Assembly: GCF_900114975.1 (NCBI RefSeq)
Contig: NZ_FOUU01000001.1
Coordinates: 372,001 to 436,000, forward strand
Direction of reading: 5' to 3'
Length of the DNA: 64,000 bases
DNA from: Thermodesulforhabdus norvegica
GTDB lineage: Bacteria; Desulfobacterota; Syntrophobacteria; Syntrophobacterales; Thermodesulforhabdaceae
The notes under the pieces are model-generated. The model did not search any database and was not told the origin of the DNA. It saw only the letters and a list, made by a program, of their open reading frames with translations. Every line of letters starts with the position of its first letter. Positions within the stretch are counted from its first letter, which is position 1. The position numbers were made by a program, and so were the translations under genes. Shown here piece after piece: positions 33,874 to 42,043 of this stretch.

Positions 33874-34729
33874 AAAGGAGCTTCTTAATCAGGTCAAAGA
33901 CTATTTCGCCAACTCCGATCACTGGCGAAGGCTGTGTGCGGCTCTAGCCGTGGATCCAGATCCACAGGGAAGCCATCTTCACGCTTACGTGGAAACGTCA
34001 GTTCATCCAGATTCACTGGAAGCAATTATAACCGGCTACTTTGAGAAATTGGGGTGGCCTTCTACGAGAAGGATTGATCATATGGCACCCAAACCCGGAA
34101 TGGGCAGTCTTCATGGCATAGAGCCCAAGGGTAAACCTCATTTCGATTTTCAATGGTTTTTCAACAAGGATGTGGGCATAAGACCCTGTGAAGGTGGAGA
34201 ATCTGGATGCAATTTGCTTGTATGGAATCGATGGTATATAAACCGCTTCTACGAAAAGTTTCCCTTTCGACAGGTTGGTTCTCAGGAAGAGAAGACATTG
34301 GATGCCTATTTCAGGAGTGAGCACTTTTTAAAGGGTCTTGATATCGCTACTCAAAGTACTACAAATCACATGCACATTAACGTTCGCACAAGTGTCCACC
34401 CGGAAGTCATTCAAAAATTCGCCGAAGCTGCGCTTGACAGAGAGGGCTGGAAATTTGATTACACCTGTCCCAATGTTTATATGGTCAAGGGAAACTATCA
34501 GGGAAAGCTTGTATTTATGTGCAGGAACCCGGAGGTTGTCTTTGACATAGGGTGGAAATTTGATCCCGGGGTAATTATAGAACCCGCCATGGAAACATGG
34601 ATATTTGAAGAAAACCCGGGTTACGACGTCTGGACGTCAGATATGCTCGCGGAAGTTATGCGGGCAGACTATGTAAGGCTCAGCGGCGAGGAGATCCAGC
34701 AAGTTCTTGAGGCCTGCTTCCCCGGATAG
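33866..34729 (+). CDS. Unrecognised protein with internal duplication
   Basis: A 287-residue soluble protein whose family is not recognised. It has no signal peptide or membrane segment. Two halves are alike: HLHAYVETSVHP at residues 37-48 and HMHINVRTSVHP at 168-179, 131 residues apart. FDFQW (93-97) and FDIGW (226-230) recur 133 residues apart, each followed by a V/G-rich turn ending in Pro. The paired histidines could bind metal or an anionic ligand. AAGGAGGAG sits before the ATG at 33866. It overlaps the cupin gene and ends the operon of the second TRAP transporter and enoate reductase-like enzyme, so it may be an enzyme or accessory of that pathway. Confidence 0.85.
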   Translation: MDRKELLNQVKDYFANSDHWRRLCAALAVDPDPQGSHLHAYVETSVHPDSLEAIITGYFEKLGWPSTRRIDHMAPKPGMGSLHGIEPKGKPHFDFQWFFNKDVGIRPCEGGESGCNLLVWNRWYINRFYEKFPFRQVGSQEEKTLDAYFRSEHFLKGLDIATQSTTNHMHINVRTSVHPEVIQKFAEAALDREGWKFDYTCPNVYMVKGNYQGKLVFMCRNPEVVFDIGWKFDPGVIIEPAMETWIFEENPGYDVWTSDMLAEVMRADYVRLSGEEIQQVLEACFPG

Positions 34730-34747
34730 CTTCTCCCCATCCCTCCT

Positions 34748-34775
34748 GGATCAGGATAGCACGCTATCCTGATCC
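34748..34775. terminator. Bidirectional terminator hairpin
   Basis: GGATCAGGATAGC and GCTATCCTGATCC form a 13-bp perfect stem between two convergent gene ends (34729 and 34781). No long T-run is present on either strand, but the position between converging operons makes a transcription terminator the likely role. Confidence 0.65.
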
Positions 34776-34780
34776 CCACC

Positions 34781-35542
34781 TTATCTACTTGAATATATGT
34801 TTATATCCAAAATATTGAAGTTCTCCTTCTCCTCTCTCAGAACTACTTCAACACTGCACCCTTCTTGATTGTCAGTAAGACCGGATAAAAGAAACTTGTG
34901 TAGAATACCCTCTCTGCTTGAATCGTAAGAGTAGTTCTGGATATCGGTAATTTCGACGTTTCTCAGCCTGTCGAGTATCATGGTTATTAAATCGTCGCCC
35001 ACTTCTTTACGAACCTCGGGATCAACATAATTGATGGCAATTTGCGACCCTTCTTTCTTTAAGGTTTCGAAGAATGTGTCTTTGAGAAAATTCTTTGCCT
35101 CAGAAGCAAAAGTCTGAATCATCTTCTGTCCATGAACATCATCTTGCGGGTAATGTATGTTCAGATAGTGAATCCGAAACCCTTCAGGGGTGTTTTTAAG
35201 CAGGAGCCCCAGAAATATTTTCCCCTTGGAAAACTCCAGAAGACCTTCTACCTGGGAAAACCCCTGCCCGGAGTCCAACTGAAATCCGGTCAAGGTCGCT
35301 GAAATCGGCTCACCTATGTCCCCAAGGGTCTTGTTGAGAAAATCGGCAATATAATCAGACGTAAACTTCTGCTGAACCTCCGGTGTCATTCTTTCATAAA
35401 TCCCTTTCGCATCCCTCTTTATGACCAATTCGGCAACTTCCCTGAAATATTCACTAATTGAATCGGGAGTAACCGCAGTGTCACCAGCCTGGGCAATAAG
35501 CACTACCCCCAAAATTAGCCCGGGTATAAACAGTTTTCTCAT
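34781..35542 (-). CDS. Secreted protein of unknown function
   Basis: A 253-residue protein with an N-terminal signal sequence (MRKLFIPGLILGVVLIAQAG) and no other membrane segment, so probably periplasmic. The family is not recognised. The mature N-terminal region (ISEYFREVAELVIKRDAKGIYERMTPEV) is helical and resembles the start of NTF2-like accessory domains, but this is weak. The ATG at 35542 has GGAGGGTGG upstream. It lies 46 bases after flgL, at the end of the flagellar operon. A flagellar role is possible but unsupported. Confidence 0.75.
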   Translation of the reverse strand: MRKLFIPGLILGVVLIAQAGDTAVTPDSISEYFREVAELVIKRDAKGIYERMTPEVQQKFTSDYIADFLNKTLGDIGEPISATLTGFQLDSGQGFSQVEGLLEFSKGKIFLGLLLKNTPEGFRIHYLNIHYPQDDVHGQKMIQTFASEAKNFLKDTFFETLKKEGSQIAINYVDPEVRKEVGDDLITMILDRLRNVEITDIQNYSYDSSREGILHKFLLSGLTDNQEGCSVEVVLREEKENFNILDINIYSSR

Positions 35543-35588
35543 CGTGCCACCCTCCATTGATAAAAAATCGGCTACTTAAAAGGGCTTG

Positions 35589-36494
35589 TTACAAATAGGA
35601 AACCAATGACAGCGAAGAAACCCCGGAGGTGGTCTGATACAGAGCCTGAAGGGCGAGGACCTTCAATTGATAATCCGTTGCCATACGAGTCACGTCGGTT
35701 TGTTCCAGTTCTGCCGTGTCGTCCTCAAGGTCTATCTGCAATTCCTCCAGCGCATTCGACCTGGCATCAAGCCTGACCATAATGGTTCCTGCTTCAGCCA
35801 AACCTGCCAGAACTCTATCCTGATCTTCCTCAATTTGCCCCATGTACTGGCTTATTTGATCCGTATCATTACTTTGAATGGCATTCCGCAAGCCTATAAG
35901 GTGATTGAAGATAGTACTTCCGTCTTCGCTGAAAAAAACTTTCTTGGCGTCCACATTAACCCGCAATTTCTCCTGCGGACCAATTCTAACTTCAAGGGAT
36001 TCACTAAAATCGTCGGGAGCAAAAGGCAGCATTAAATCACCAGTCGATGGATCGAATATAGCGGCAGTCGGATCTATATCACTCCACGGAAGGAAAACAT
36101 AACGATCCAGATAAGTGCTCCTGGCGATAGAAAGGGCTTCATCGACGATTTCATCAAGTTCAGACACATAACCGGAAATAGTCTCTTCAGAATTAACCTT
36201 TATTGCTTTTATGGCTATTTCTCTGGCCCTTGTGAGCAAGTCGTTAAGATGATTGAGTCTTGATTCCGTATATTCTCCCCAATGTGTAGCAAAGTCCAGA
36301 TTTTCAAGCCATTGTTCGGTTTCTCCCGACAGGTTTTTCAGGTTCATCACCCTATACCAACTCACAGGGTCGTCGGAAGGTCGAAGTAGTTCCTTTCCCT
36401 TTGATATAGATTCCCGTAGTTTGGAAATATCCTGTTCTTTACGGAAAATTCCTTCCAGAAGAGAATTATACTTGGTGGAAAAACTGACCTTCAT
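35589..36494 (-). CDS. flgL: Flagellar hook-filament junction protein FlgL
   Basis: A 301-residue HAP3 protein. The N-terminal flagellin-like helix (MKVSFSTKYNSLLEGIFRKE, then LLRPSDDPVSWYRVMNLK) and the C-terminal helix (DVTRMATDYQLKVLALQALY) pack as the D0/D1 coiled domain. It is exported through the flagellar type III system and joins hook to filament. It follows flgK, the usual pair. Confidence 0.9.
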   Translation of the reverse strand: MKVSFSTKYNSLLEGIFRKEQDISKLRESISKGKELLRPSDDPVSWYRVMNLKNLSGETEQWLENLDFATHWGEYTESRLNHLNDLLTRAREIAIKAIKVNSEETISGYVSELDEIVDEALSIARSTYLDRYVFLPWSDIDPTAAIFDPSTGDLMLPFAPDDFSESLEVRIGPQEKLRVNVDAKKVFFSEDGSTIFNHLIGLRNAIQSNDTDQISQYMGQIEEDQDRVLAGLAEAGTIMVRLDARSNALEELQIDLEDDTAELEQTDVTRMATDYQLKVLALQALYQTTSGVSSLSLVSYL

Positions 36495-36518
36495 TTCCGG
36501 TCTCCAGATGTACTTTTA

Positions 36519-37859
36519 TCACACCATGTTCACCACCGTGTTCATAAGCTCAGAAACCGTGGTAATTACCTTCGCAGAGGCCTGGAAAAGCTGCTGAAAT
36601 TTTATAAGATCGACCAGTTCTTCATCCAGAGAAACGCCGGATATGCTCTGCTGTTGTTCCTGCACTTCATCTACCAGCGCCGAGTAGAAGGAATGCCTGT
36701 CTTCGGCACTCTCATGTAAAGAGCCGATATTGTGCTGGATCTGTGACAGGTATTCGGCAAAAGTGAAATCACCCAGGGAGGCGATATTCGTATCCTGCAA
36801 GTTTGAGACATAAAGAGCCAGTGTGGGGTCCGGGTCGAATGTCGTGGAAACCTGGATATCATCGGCACCCGTCCCGGAAAAGACATCGGCATGTCTTGAA
36901 TTAACCTCGTCTATAAGAGAAACGGCAAACCGGTTGAACTCGTCCATTACCGTGTTAAGATCATCATAGCTTGTCAGCAAACCGTTTATTTTGCCACCAT
37001 CCAGTGAATGAGAAGGGCTTTGAGCGTATCCATTATAATGAAACTCGCCATTTCCGTCGTAAACAAGGGTCGTAAAATCCGTTCCCGTATTTCCGTAAAT
37101 CAAAGGTATTTCCTGGAGAACTGGGGGATCTCCCACGTTATCCGTCACAGACACCACAACGCTTCCGTTTTCCTGTTCCTGAACAGATATAGGAATAAGT
37201 GATGCCAGCTCCTTTATTGCCTCATATCGGAGATCTCGAAGAGAATTTGCGGTGTCCCGGATTTCCGAATTACCCGGATCGAGGGGATATTCCGTCCTGA
37301 CGATCTGGCTATTATACTCGGTTATTTTCTGTATCAGCTCGTTAGCACGGTCAACGGTCTGCTCTAAATCCTTATCGATATCCCCGGCCACTTCGGCCAT
37401 GGATTGATAGGTGCTTCTTATGAAATCGGCGAGGCTTTCTGCTGCTTTCACAACGCTTACCTTTTCGGCTTCGCCCGGATTTGCCGACAGATCGTCCCAG
37501 GCATCCCAGAAATTTCTCAAAAGCGATGAAACACCGGATTCACCATCATCAAAGGCATAGGTGGACAGTGTGTCTAGGTAGAAACTTCTTGTGGCAAAAT
37601 CCGATTCTCCGGAGATGGCATTGAACAATCGCTGCTCGACGAATCTATCGATCTCCTGTCTTATTCTATAAACCCTTGCTCCCGTACCGATAAAGTGATG
37701 ACCGTACCTCACGGGAGGGTTTGTTACCAGTTCTACGGTCTGTCTGTGGTAATTTTCATTTTCGGCCTGTGAAATGTTATTGTTGGCCGTCTGAATTTGA
37801 AGCTGTGTGTTGAGAAGACTCAGTTTGGCCGTCTCGAGAGCCTGAATCAACCCGCCCAT
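36519..37859 (-). CDS. flgK: Flagellar hook-associated protein FlgK
   Basis: A 446-residue HAP1. The N-terminal rod/hook motif region reads LSLLNTQLQIQTANNNISQAENENYHRQ. The C-terminal helix VSLDEELVDLIKFQQLFQASAKVITTVSELMNTVV is the FlgK-type end. The variable centre is short, as in other small FlgK proteins. flgN, its chaperone gene, is 2 bases upstream. Confidence 0.92.
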   Translation of the reverse strand: MGGLIQALETAKLSLLNTQLQIQTANNNISQAENENYHRQTVELVTNPPVRYGHHFIGTGARVYRIRQEIDRFVEQRLFNAISGESDFATRSFYLDTLSTYAFDDGESGVSSLLRNFWDAWDDLSANPGEAEKVSVVKAAESLADFIRSTYQSMAEVAGDIDKDLEQTVDRANELIQKITEYNSQIVRTEYPLDPGNSEIRDTANSLRDLRYEAIKELASLIPISVQEQENGSVVVSVTDNVGDPPVLQEIPLIYGNTGTDFTTLVYDGNGEFHYNGYAQSPSHSLDGGKINGLLTSYDDLNTVMDEFNRFAVSLIDEVNSRHADVFSGTGADDIQVSTTFDPDPTLALYVSNLQDTNIASLGDFTFAEYLSQIQHNIGSLHESAEDRHSFYSALVDEVQEQQQSISGVSLDEELVDLIKFQQLFQASAKVITTVSELMNTVVNMV

Positions 37860-37861
37860 GG

Positions 37862-38233
37862 TTATGCCTCTTTATGTACTGCCAACCCCCTGGTGCATAA
37901 CGGAGAAGGCTTGTTCAATCCCTGAACGTTGTACTGATCCGGCAGGATAAGAGAAAGAATCCCCTGATAGAAAGAAAGCATCTCCTCTATGTAGAGTCTG
38001 TTACTCTCATTGATTTTTCTAATTTCCCTGGCCAGATTTCTTACTTCCGGATCTCCTGGCGATCGGTCATTCTGCTCATTTTTCTCTACGATTTCTCGAA
38101 TTTCCGACAGAAGGGCAAGCTTTTCGCCCATTAACCCCGGGAACCGATCCCAGGCTTTTTCACGTAAGCATCTTTTCTCTTCCTCCAGGATATCTTTCAG
38201 ACAGATAAGTCGCCGGGCAAGTTCCTTATTCAT
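37862..38233 (-). CDS. flgN: FlgN-like export chaperone
   Basis: A 123-residue helical protein (LICLKDILEEEKRCLREKAWDRFPGLMGEKLALLSEI) of the FlgN family, which binds FlgK and FlgL in the cytoplasm before export. Assignment rests on size, helical heptads and its position before flgK. Confidence 0.8.
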   Translation of the reverse strand: MNKELARRLICLKDILEEEKRCLREKAWDRFPGLMGEKLALLSEIREIVEKNEQNDRSPGDPEVRNLAREIRKINESNRLYIEEMLSFYQGILSLILPDQYNVQGLNKPSPLCTRGLAVHKEA

Positions 38234-38243
38234 CTTTCTGCCC

Positions 38244-38540
38244 TCACTCCTTGGCCGGATCCTTTTTCTTTTCGATCAAAGGGACAAGCTCTTCATAAAG
38301 AAGCTCCCCTATTCCAAAGATCCCTTTTTCAGCAACTGTTCTGGCGACTGCATCATCGAACATACTCTCATAAATAGCCATTGCCGCATCCGGTTCTTCT
38401 GAACGAAGGATACTCGCCCTGGCATTTTTCAAAATCTGCGCCACAAAAAGACTTTCGAATTCGGAGCAGGCTTTACGAAGCTCTCTTTTCTGTAGATCGA
38501 CATCAACATCCGGGTTCTTAAACAAACTTCCTACCTTCAT
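38244..38540 (-). CDS. flgJ: FlgJ-type rod-binding protein, single domain
   Basis: A 98-residue protein matching only the N-terminal rod-cap domain of FlgJ (KACSEFESLFVAQILKNARAS, then YESMFDDAVARTVAEKGIFGIGELL). The muramidase domain of enterobacterial FlgJ is absent, as is common outside the gamma-proteobacteria, so another hydrolase must open the wall for the rod. Confidence 0.87.
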   Translation of the reverse strand: MKVGSLFKNPDVDVDLQKRELRKACSEFESLFVAQILKNARASILRSEEPDAAMAIYESMFDDAVARTVAEKGIFGIGELLYEELVPLIEKKKDPAKE

Positions 38541-38596
38541 GGTAACTTCCCTCTGCCGTTATTCCTTTCCTCCTGGGGCGGAAAGATTTTCACGAC

Positions 38597-39352
38597 CTAC
38601 TCTTCAACGGGGCGAAATATTAATTCAACGCGACGATTCAGAGCCCTTCCTTTGGGTGTGCTGTTATCTGCAATAGGTAAGAGATCCCCATATCCGGTAA
38701 CTGCGATCTTTGACGGAGGCACTCCGGCCTGTTCGATAAAGTAAGCTGCTACCGCCATAGCCCGGGCAATGGAAAGTTCTTCATTACTCCGATACGCCGA
38801 AGTCGGCGAAGGCGGTATGTTGTCCGTATGGCCGTCAATGAAAACCATATATCTTGATTCTTTCAGGAAGGCAGCAAGCTTGTTCAAAAGTGGAAAGACC
38901 TTTGGATTCAGGCTGGCACTTCCGCTCTCAAAAAGCAGCTCGTCATTAAATATAAAGCTAAAAGAACGATATATTTCCTGCTTTTTGTACCAGACAAGGT
39001 TCCCCGTGGAGACCAGCAGGTTGAATTCGCGATCGGAAATCATTTCCGGCGTCTGCTCGTCAATATCCCTAACATCGATAACATATACGCTTTCAAGCGA
39101 TTTTATGATGTCTTTAAAAGCAACATTTTCGGGAAGGGTTACCGCTTCTCGATTTCTGAAGAAAAGAATCCCGCTCATCCTGTCGAAATTATGAAAAGCC
39201 GTTCTCAAAGCCTGTTCGTTAAGAGATGACATGGAAATCAGGAGCACGAAAAAGGTAAGGAGAAGGGTAGAAAGGTCCGAAAAGGTCATCATCCAAGAAC
39301 TTTCCCCACCACCCTGATTATTCGATTGCTGTTTCTTTTTCTTTCTTGCCAC
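38597..39352 (-). CDS. MotB-like OmpA-domain motor protein (second of pair)
   Basis: A 251-residue stator-type protein. A single N-terminal membrane helix carries the proton-path aspartate D26 (MTFSDLSTLLLTFFVLLIS). The C-terminal OmpA/MotB peptidoglycan-binding domain is canonical: FIDGHTDNIPPSP, LSIARAMAVAAYF, VTGYGDLLPIADN and ALNRRVELIF. The start is GTG with AGGAGA upstream, giving a 35-base overlap with the preceding motB-like gene. Only one motA is seen, 16 kb away at 55722. Confidence 0.85.
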   Translation of the reverse strand: MARKKKKQQSNNQGGGESSWMMTFSDLSTLLLTFFVLLISMSSLNEQALRTAFHNFDRMSGILFFRNREAVTLPENVAFKDIIKSLESVYVIDVRDIDEQTPEMISDREFNLLVSTGNLVWYKKQEIYRSFSFIFNDELLFESGSASLNPKVFPLLNKLAAFLKESRYMVFIDGHTDNIPPSPTSAYRSNEELSIARAMAVAAYFIEQAGVPPSKIAVTGYGDLLPIADNSTPKGRALNRRVELIFRPVEE

Positions 39353-40160
39353 CGGATTCTTCTCCTATATTCGGAAAAAGCCGAAAGAAGAAATTCTTGT
39401 AGTTAACATAGGAGTGCGGTGACGGTTTTCTGCGGAAAAGGCTCTGGGGAATTGTTGGATTTCTTCCTATGATTATATCAACTCGGCGGTTTTTGTATCT
39501 GAGATGTGGATACTCCGAGCTGTCCACAACAGGCCAGAAGTAGCTCAGCCCGTGAGCACTCATTCGCTCGGGACTTATGCCCATATCAAGGAAAAATTTA
39601 TATACCTCAAGGGCCCTTAAAGCCGAAAGCTTCCAGGCCTGCTGAGGCCACTCAGGGTTTTCGGGCATTTCGTACATGTCAACATGACCGCGTATTTCAA
39701 TCTCCTCAAAGGTTTTTTTCAAATATATGCCCAAAAGGGCCAGAAACTTTTCACCCTGAGGGGTCAGGCGCAAAGAGCCCGGCTCAAAAAGTATTCTATC
39801 GCTTATTCTTACAACAATTCGATTTTCCTCCTTTATCACTTCCGCGTCGGGATCGAGGTTATTCCTGATGGTGAGCTCCTTGAGCATGTCGTAAGAGATG
39901 GGAGAATTTTCCCTTAAAGGGGCTGTAGCTTCGCGCACGTCCATGCCCGTTTTTTGCCCAAGAGGTGATCTGCCCCCAGAAAGAAAACCGAAGGCCCCAA
40001 CAAGCGAATTGAGGGCCTCTTTTTTCCTTTCTGGATCGATTACCGACATGCTGAGGAGAAGAACGAAGAAGGTCAAAAGTAGGGTGCAAAGATCGGTATA
40101 TGTAGTAAGCCAGCTACCGCCTCCGCCTCCGGAATTTTCTTCCTTTTCCTTTCGGGCCAT
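39318..40160 (-). CDS. MotB-like OmpA-domain motor protein (first of pair)
   Basis: A 280-residue paralog of the next protein, with D23 in its membrane helix (WLTTYTDLCTLLLTFFVLLLS). The OmpA-like domain is divergent: the GHTD motif reads GHVD, and an acidic insert precedes LSALRALEVYKFF, although NRRVDIII is kept. A 40-residue C-terminal tail follows. Glycine runs in both N-termini are alike. Together they could form a mixed dimer or serve alternative stators. Confidence 0.83.
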   Translation of the reverse strand: MARKEKEENSGGGGGSWLTTYTDLCTLLLTFFVLLLSMSVIDPERKKEALNSLVGAFGFLSGGRSPLGQKTGMDVREATAPLRENSPISYDMLKELTIRNNLDPDAEVIKEENRIVVRISDRILFEPGSLRLTPQGEKFLALLGIYLKKTFEEIEIRGHVDMYEMPENPEWPQQAWKLSALRALEVYKFFLDMGISPERMSAHGLSYFWPVVDSSEYPHLRYKNRRVDIIIGRNPTIPQSLFRRKPSPHSYVNYKNFFFRLFPNIGEESGGKKEKETAIE

Positions 40161-40170
40161 ATCGGGCCTC

Positions 40171-41268
40171 CTACATTATTTCCAGATCTGCATGCAGCGC
40201 CCCGGCCGCTTTAATTGCCTGAAGAATGTTTATCAGATCCCGGGGTGTCGCTCCGAGGGCATTCAGGCCTTCCACCACCTGCCCTATTGTAACACCTCCT
40301 CCCACGACGGCCAGATGTGCTTTCTCTTCTTTTACCTCAACCTCTGTTCTGGGCACCACGACCGTCTCTCCGGGCGCAAAAGGCAGAGGCTGTGACACGT
40401 AAGGCCGTTCTGTGATGCTCACAGTGAGATTTCCGTGTGCAACGGCCACGGGCGAAATTCTAACGTTTTCACCCATAACAATTGTACCCGTTCTTTCGTT
40501 TATTACAACCTTGGCAATATAGTCGGGTATAACCTCAAGAGACTCGACCTTCGAGATGAACCCCACAATATTGGATGCCCATTTTGGAGGAATGCTCACA
40601 GTAACGGTGCCGGCATCTTTAGGTGAAGCCGTTCCGTTCCCGAAAACAACGTTTATGGCTTCGGAGATATGGTAAGCCGTAGTGAAGTCGGGATCTCTTA
40701 TAATCAGATCGAGCCTGTTAAGGCCCGAATAGTCCACGGGAACCTCTTTTTCGACGATAGCCCCGTTTGCGATGTATCCCACCGTCGGGTGATTCTGCTG
40801 AACCTGTGCTGCCGCACCTCCTGCTGCAAACCCACCGATTGTAACGGGACCCTGAGCAACAGCATAAATTTCTCCGTCGGGTCCCTGCAAGGGGGTCATG
40901 AGAAGAGTTCCCCCCGCAAGGCTCTTTGCATCTCCGATTGAAGACACCTGTACGTCGATCTTGCTCCCGACCCTTGCAAAAGCCGGAAGCCTCGCAGTTA
41001 CCATTACGGCGGCAACGTTTTTAACCTTCACCTGCTCTGGATCGACGTTAATGCCCATGTTGTCCAGAAGGTTTGCCAGCGTGCTCACCGTAAATTCAGT
41101 CTTGTCTTTATCGCCCGTGCCGTTAAGCCCCACAACAAGCCCGTAACCGATGAGCAAATTGGGTCTATTGCCGACAAAGTAAGCAATATCTTTGATTCTG
41201 GCTCCCGAGCTGAGTTCCGCCATCACCAGAAATGCCGTCACCAGAATTAAGCTCAAAAGCCGGCTCAT
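40171..41268 (-). CDS. flgI: Flagellar P-ring protein FlgI
   Basis: A 365-residue periplasmic ring protein. It has a signal peptide (MSRLLSLILVTAFLVMAELSSG), then ARIKDIAYFVGNRPNLLIGYGLVVGLNGTGD, and ends with ALGATPRDLINILQAIKAAGALHADLEIM, both hallmarks of FlgI. The ATG at 41268 is supported by GGGAGG 6 bases upstream. The presence of P- and L-ring genes shows a diderm envelope. Confidence 0.95.
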   Translation of the reverse strand: MSRLLSLILVTAFLVMAELSSGARIKDIAYFVGNRPNLLIGYGLVVGLNGTGDKDKTEFTVSTLANLLDNMGINVDPEQVKVKNVAAVMVTARLPAFARVGSKIDVQVSSIGDAKSLAGGTLLMTPLQGPDGEIYAVAQGPVTIGGFAAGGAAAQVQQNHPTVGYIANGAIVEKEVPVDYSGLNRLDLIIRDPDFTTAYHISEAINVVFGNGTASPKDAGTVTVSIPPKWASNIVGFISKVESLEVIPDYIAKVVINERTGTIVMGENVRISPVAVAHGNLTVSITERPYVSQPLPFAPGETVVVPRTEVEVKEEKAHLAVVGGGVTIGQVVEGLNALGATPRDLINILQAIKAAGALHADLEIM

Positions 41269-41291
41269 TCTAGCCCTCCCCGTAAGGGATC

Positions 41292-42041
41292 TTACAGAGG
41301 AAAGAGTAAATCGATAATCTGCCCCAGCCATCCCGGCCTTTGCTGTCTCGATATGGGTCCTTTCCCGACGACAAAGATCTTTGCATCGGCGATTTTCTGG
41401 GACAAAATGGTGTTATTGCGGGTAATGTCCACAGGCCTTACGACCCCTTCCAGTATAATTTGATGCATTTCGTCGTTTACCTTTATCCACCTTGACCCTC
41501 TAATAACGAGATTTCCGTTGGGAAGAACATCAATAACCGTCGCTGTCATATATGCTTTAACGGAATTGGTTCTCGTTGTCTTCCCTGAACCTTTAAGGCC
41601 TCTTCCGAATTCCGCTCCGTAGTTAAAAGAAGTGGTCCCTCCAAGAAGATTCCTTCCCGCCGCGCTGAAATCCGATGCCGACAATTTTCCAGTCCAATCG
41701 TGAGTTCGTTCCGTCTCGGTTTCGGCTTCTCCCGAAGCATCGGCTTCTTCACTTATGGTTATGGTTAAGATATCCCCTATTCTGTGAGCTTTAATGTCAG
41801 AAAAGAGAGATCGAGACATGGGCGACCACAGAGAACCTGACGGTGCGCTCATCTGAAGATCCAAGGCGGAATCACGCCCCCCATGACTCTGGGCCGAATA
41901 AAACAATTCCATGGGTGGCGGGGGAGGAGAAACCGCCTGGCGGGTCATTCCGGCATTTTGCGTGCTCACACACCCGTAACATGCGGTCAGTATCCAAATA
42001 AGGCAAATAAAATCTTTAGTTCTCATCTTCCCTGGTCCCAT
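41292..42041 (-). CDS. flgH: Flagellar L-ring lipoprotein FlgH
   Basis: A 249-residue outer-membrane lipoprotein. The lipobox is LTAC with C21. The family core SLFSDIKAHRIGDILTITISEEADASGEAETE and the C-terminal NGNLVIRGSRWIKVNDEMHQIILEGVVRP are both present. The start at 42041 lies 2 bases past the flgA stop; an internal ATG at 42026 is an alternative. Neither has a strong ribosome site, so coupling to flgA is likely. Confidence 0.93.
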   Translation of the reverse strand: MGPGKMRTKDFICLIWILTACYGCVSTQNAGMTRQAVSPPPPPMELFYSAQSHGGRDSALDLQMSAPSGSLWSPMSRSLFSDIKAHRIGDILTITISEEADASGEAETETERTHDWTGKLSASDFSAAGRNLLGGTTSFNYGAEFGRGLKGSGKTTRTNSVKAYMTATVIDVLPNGNLVIRGSRWIKVNDEMHQIILEGVVRPVDITRNNTILSQKIADAKIFVVGKGPISRQQRPGWLGQIIDLLFPL

Positions 42042-42043
42042 GT

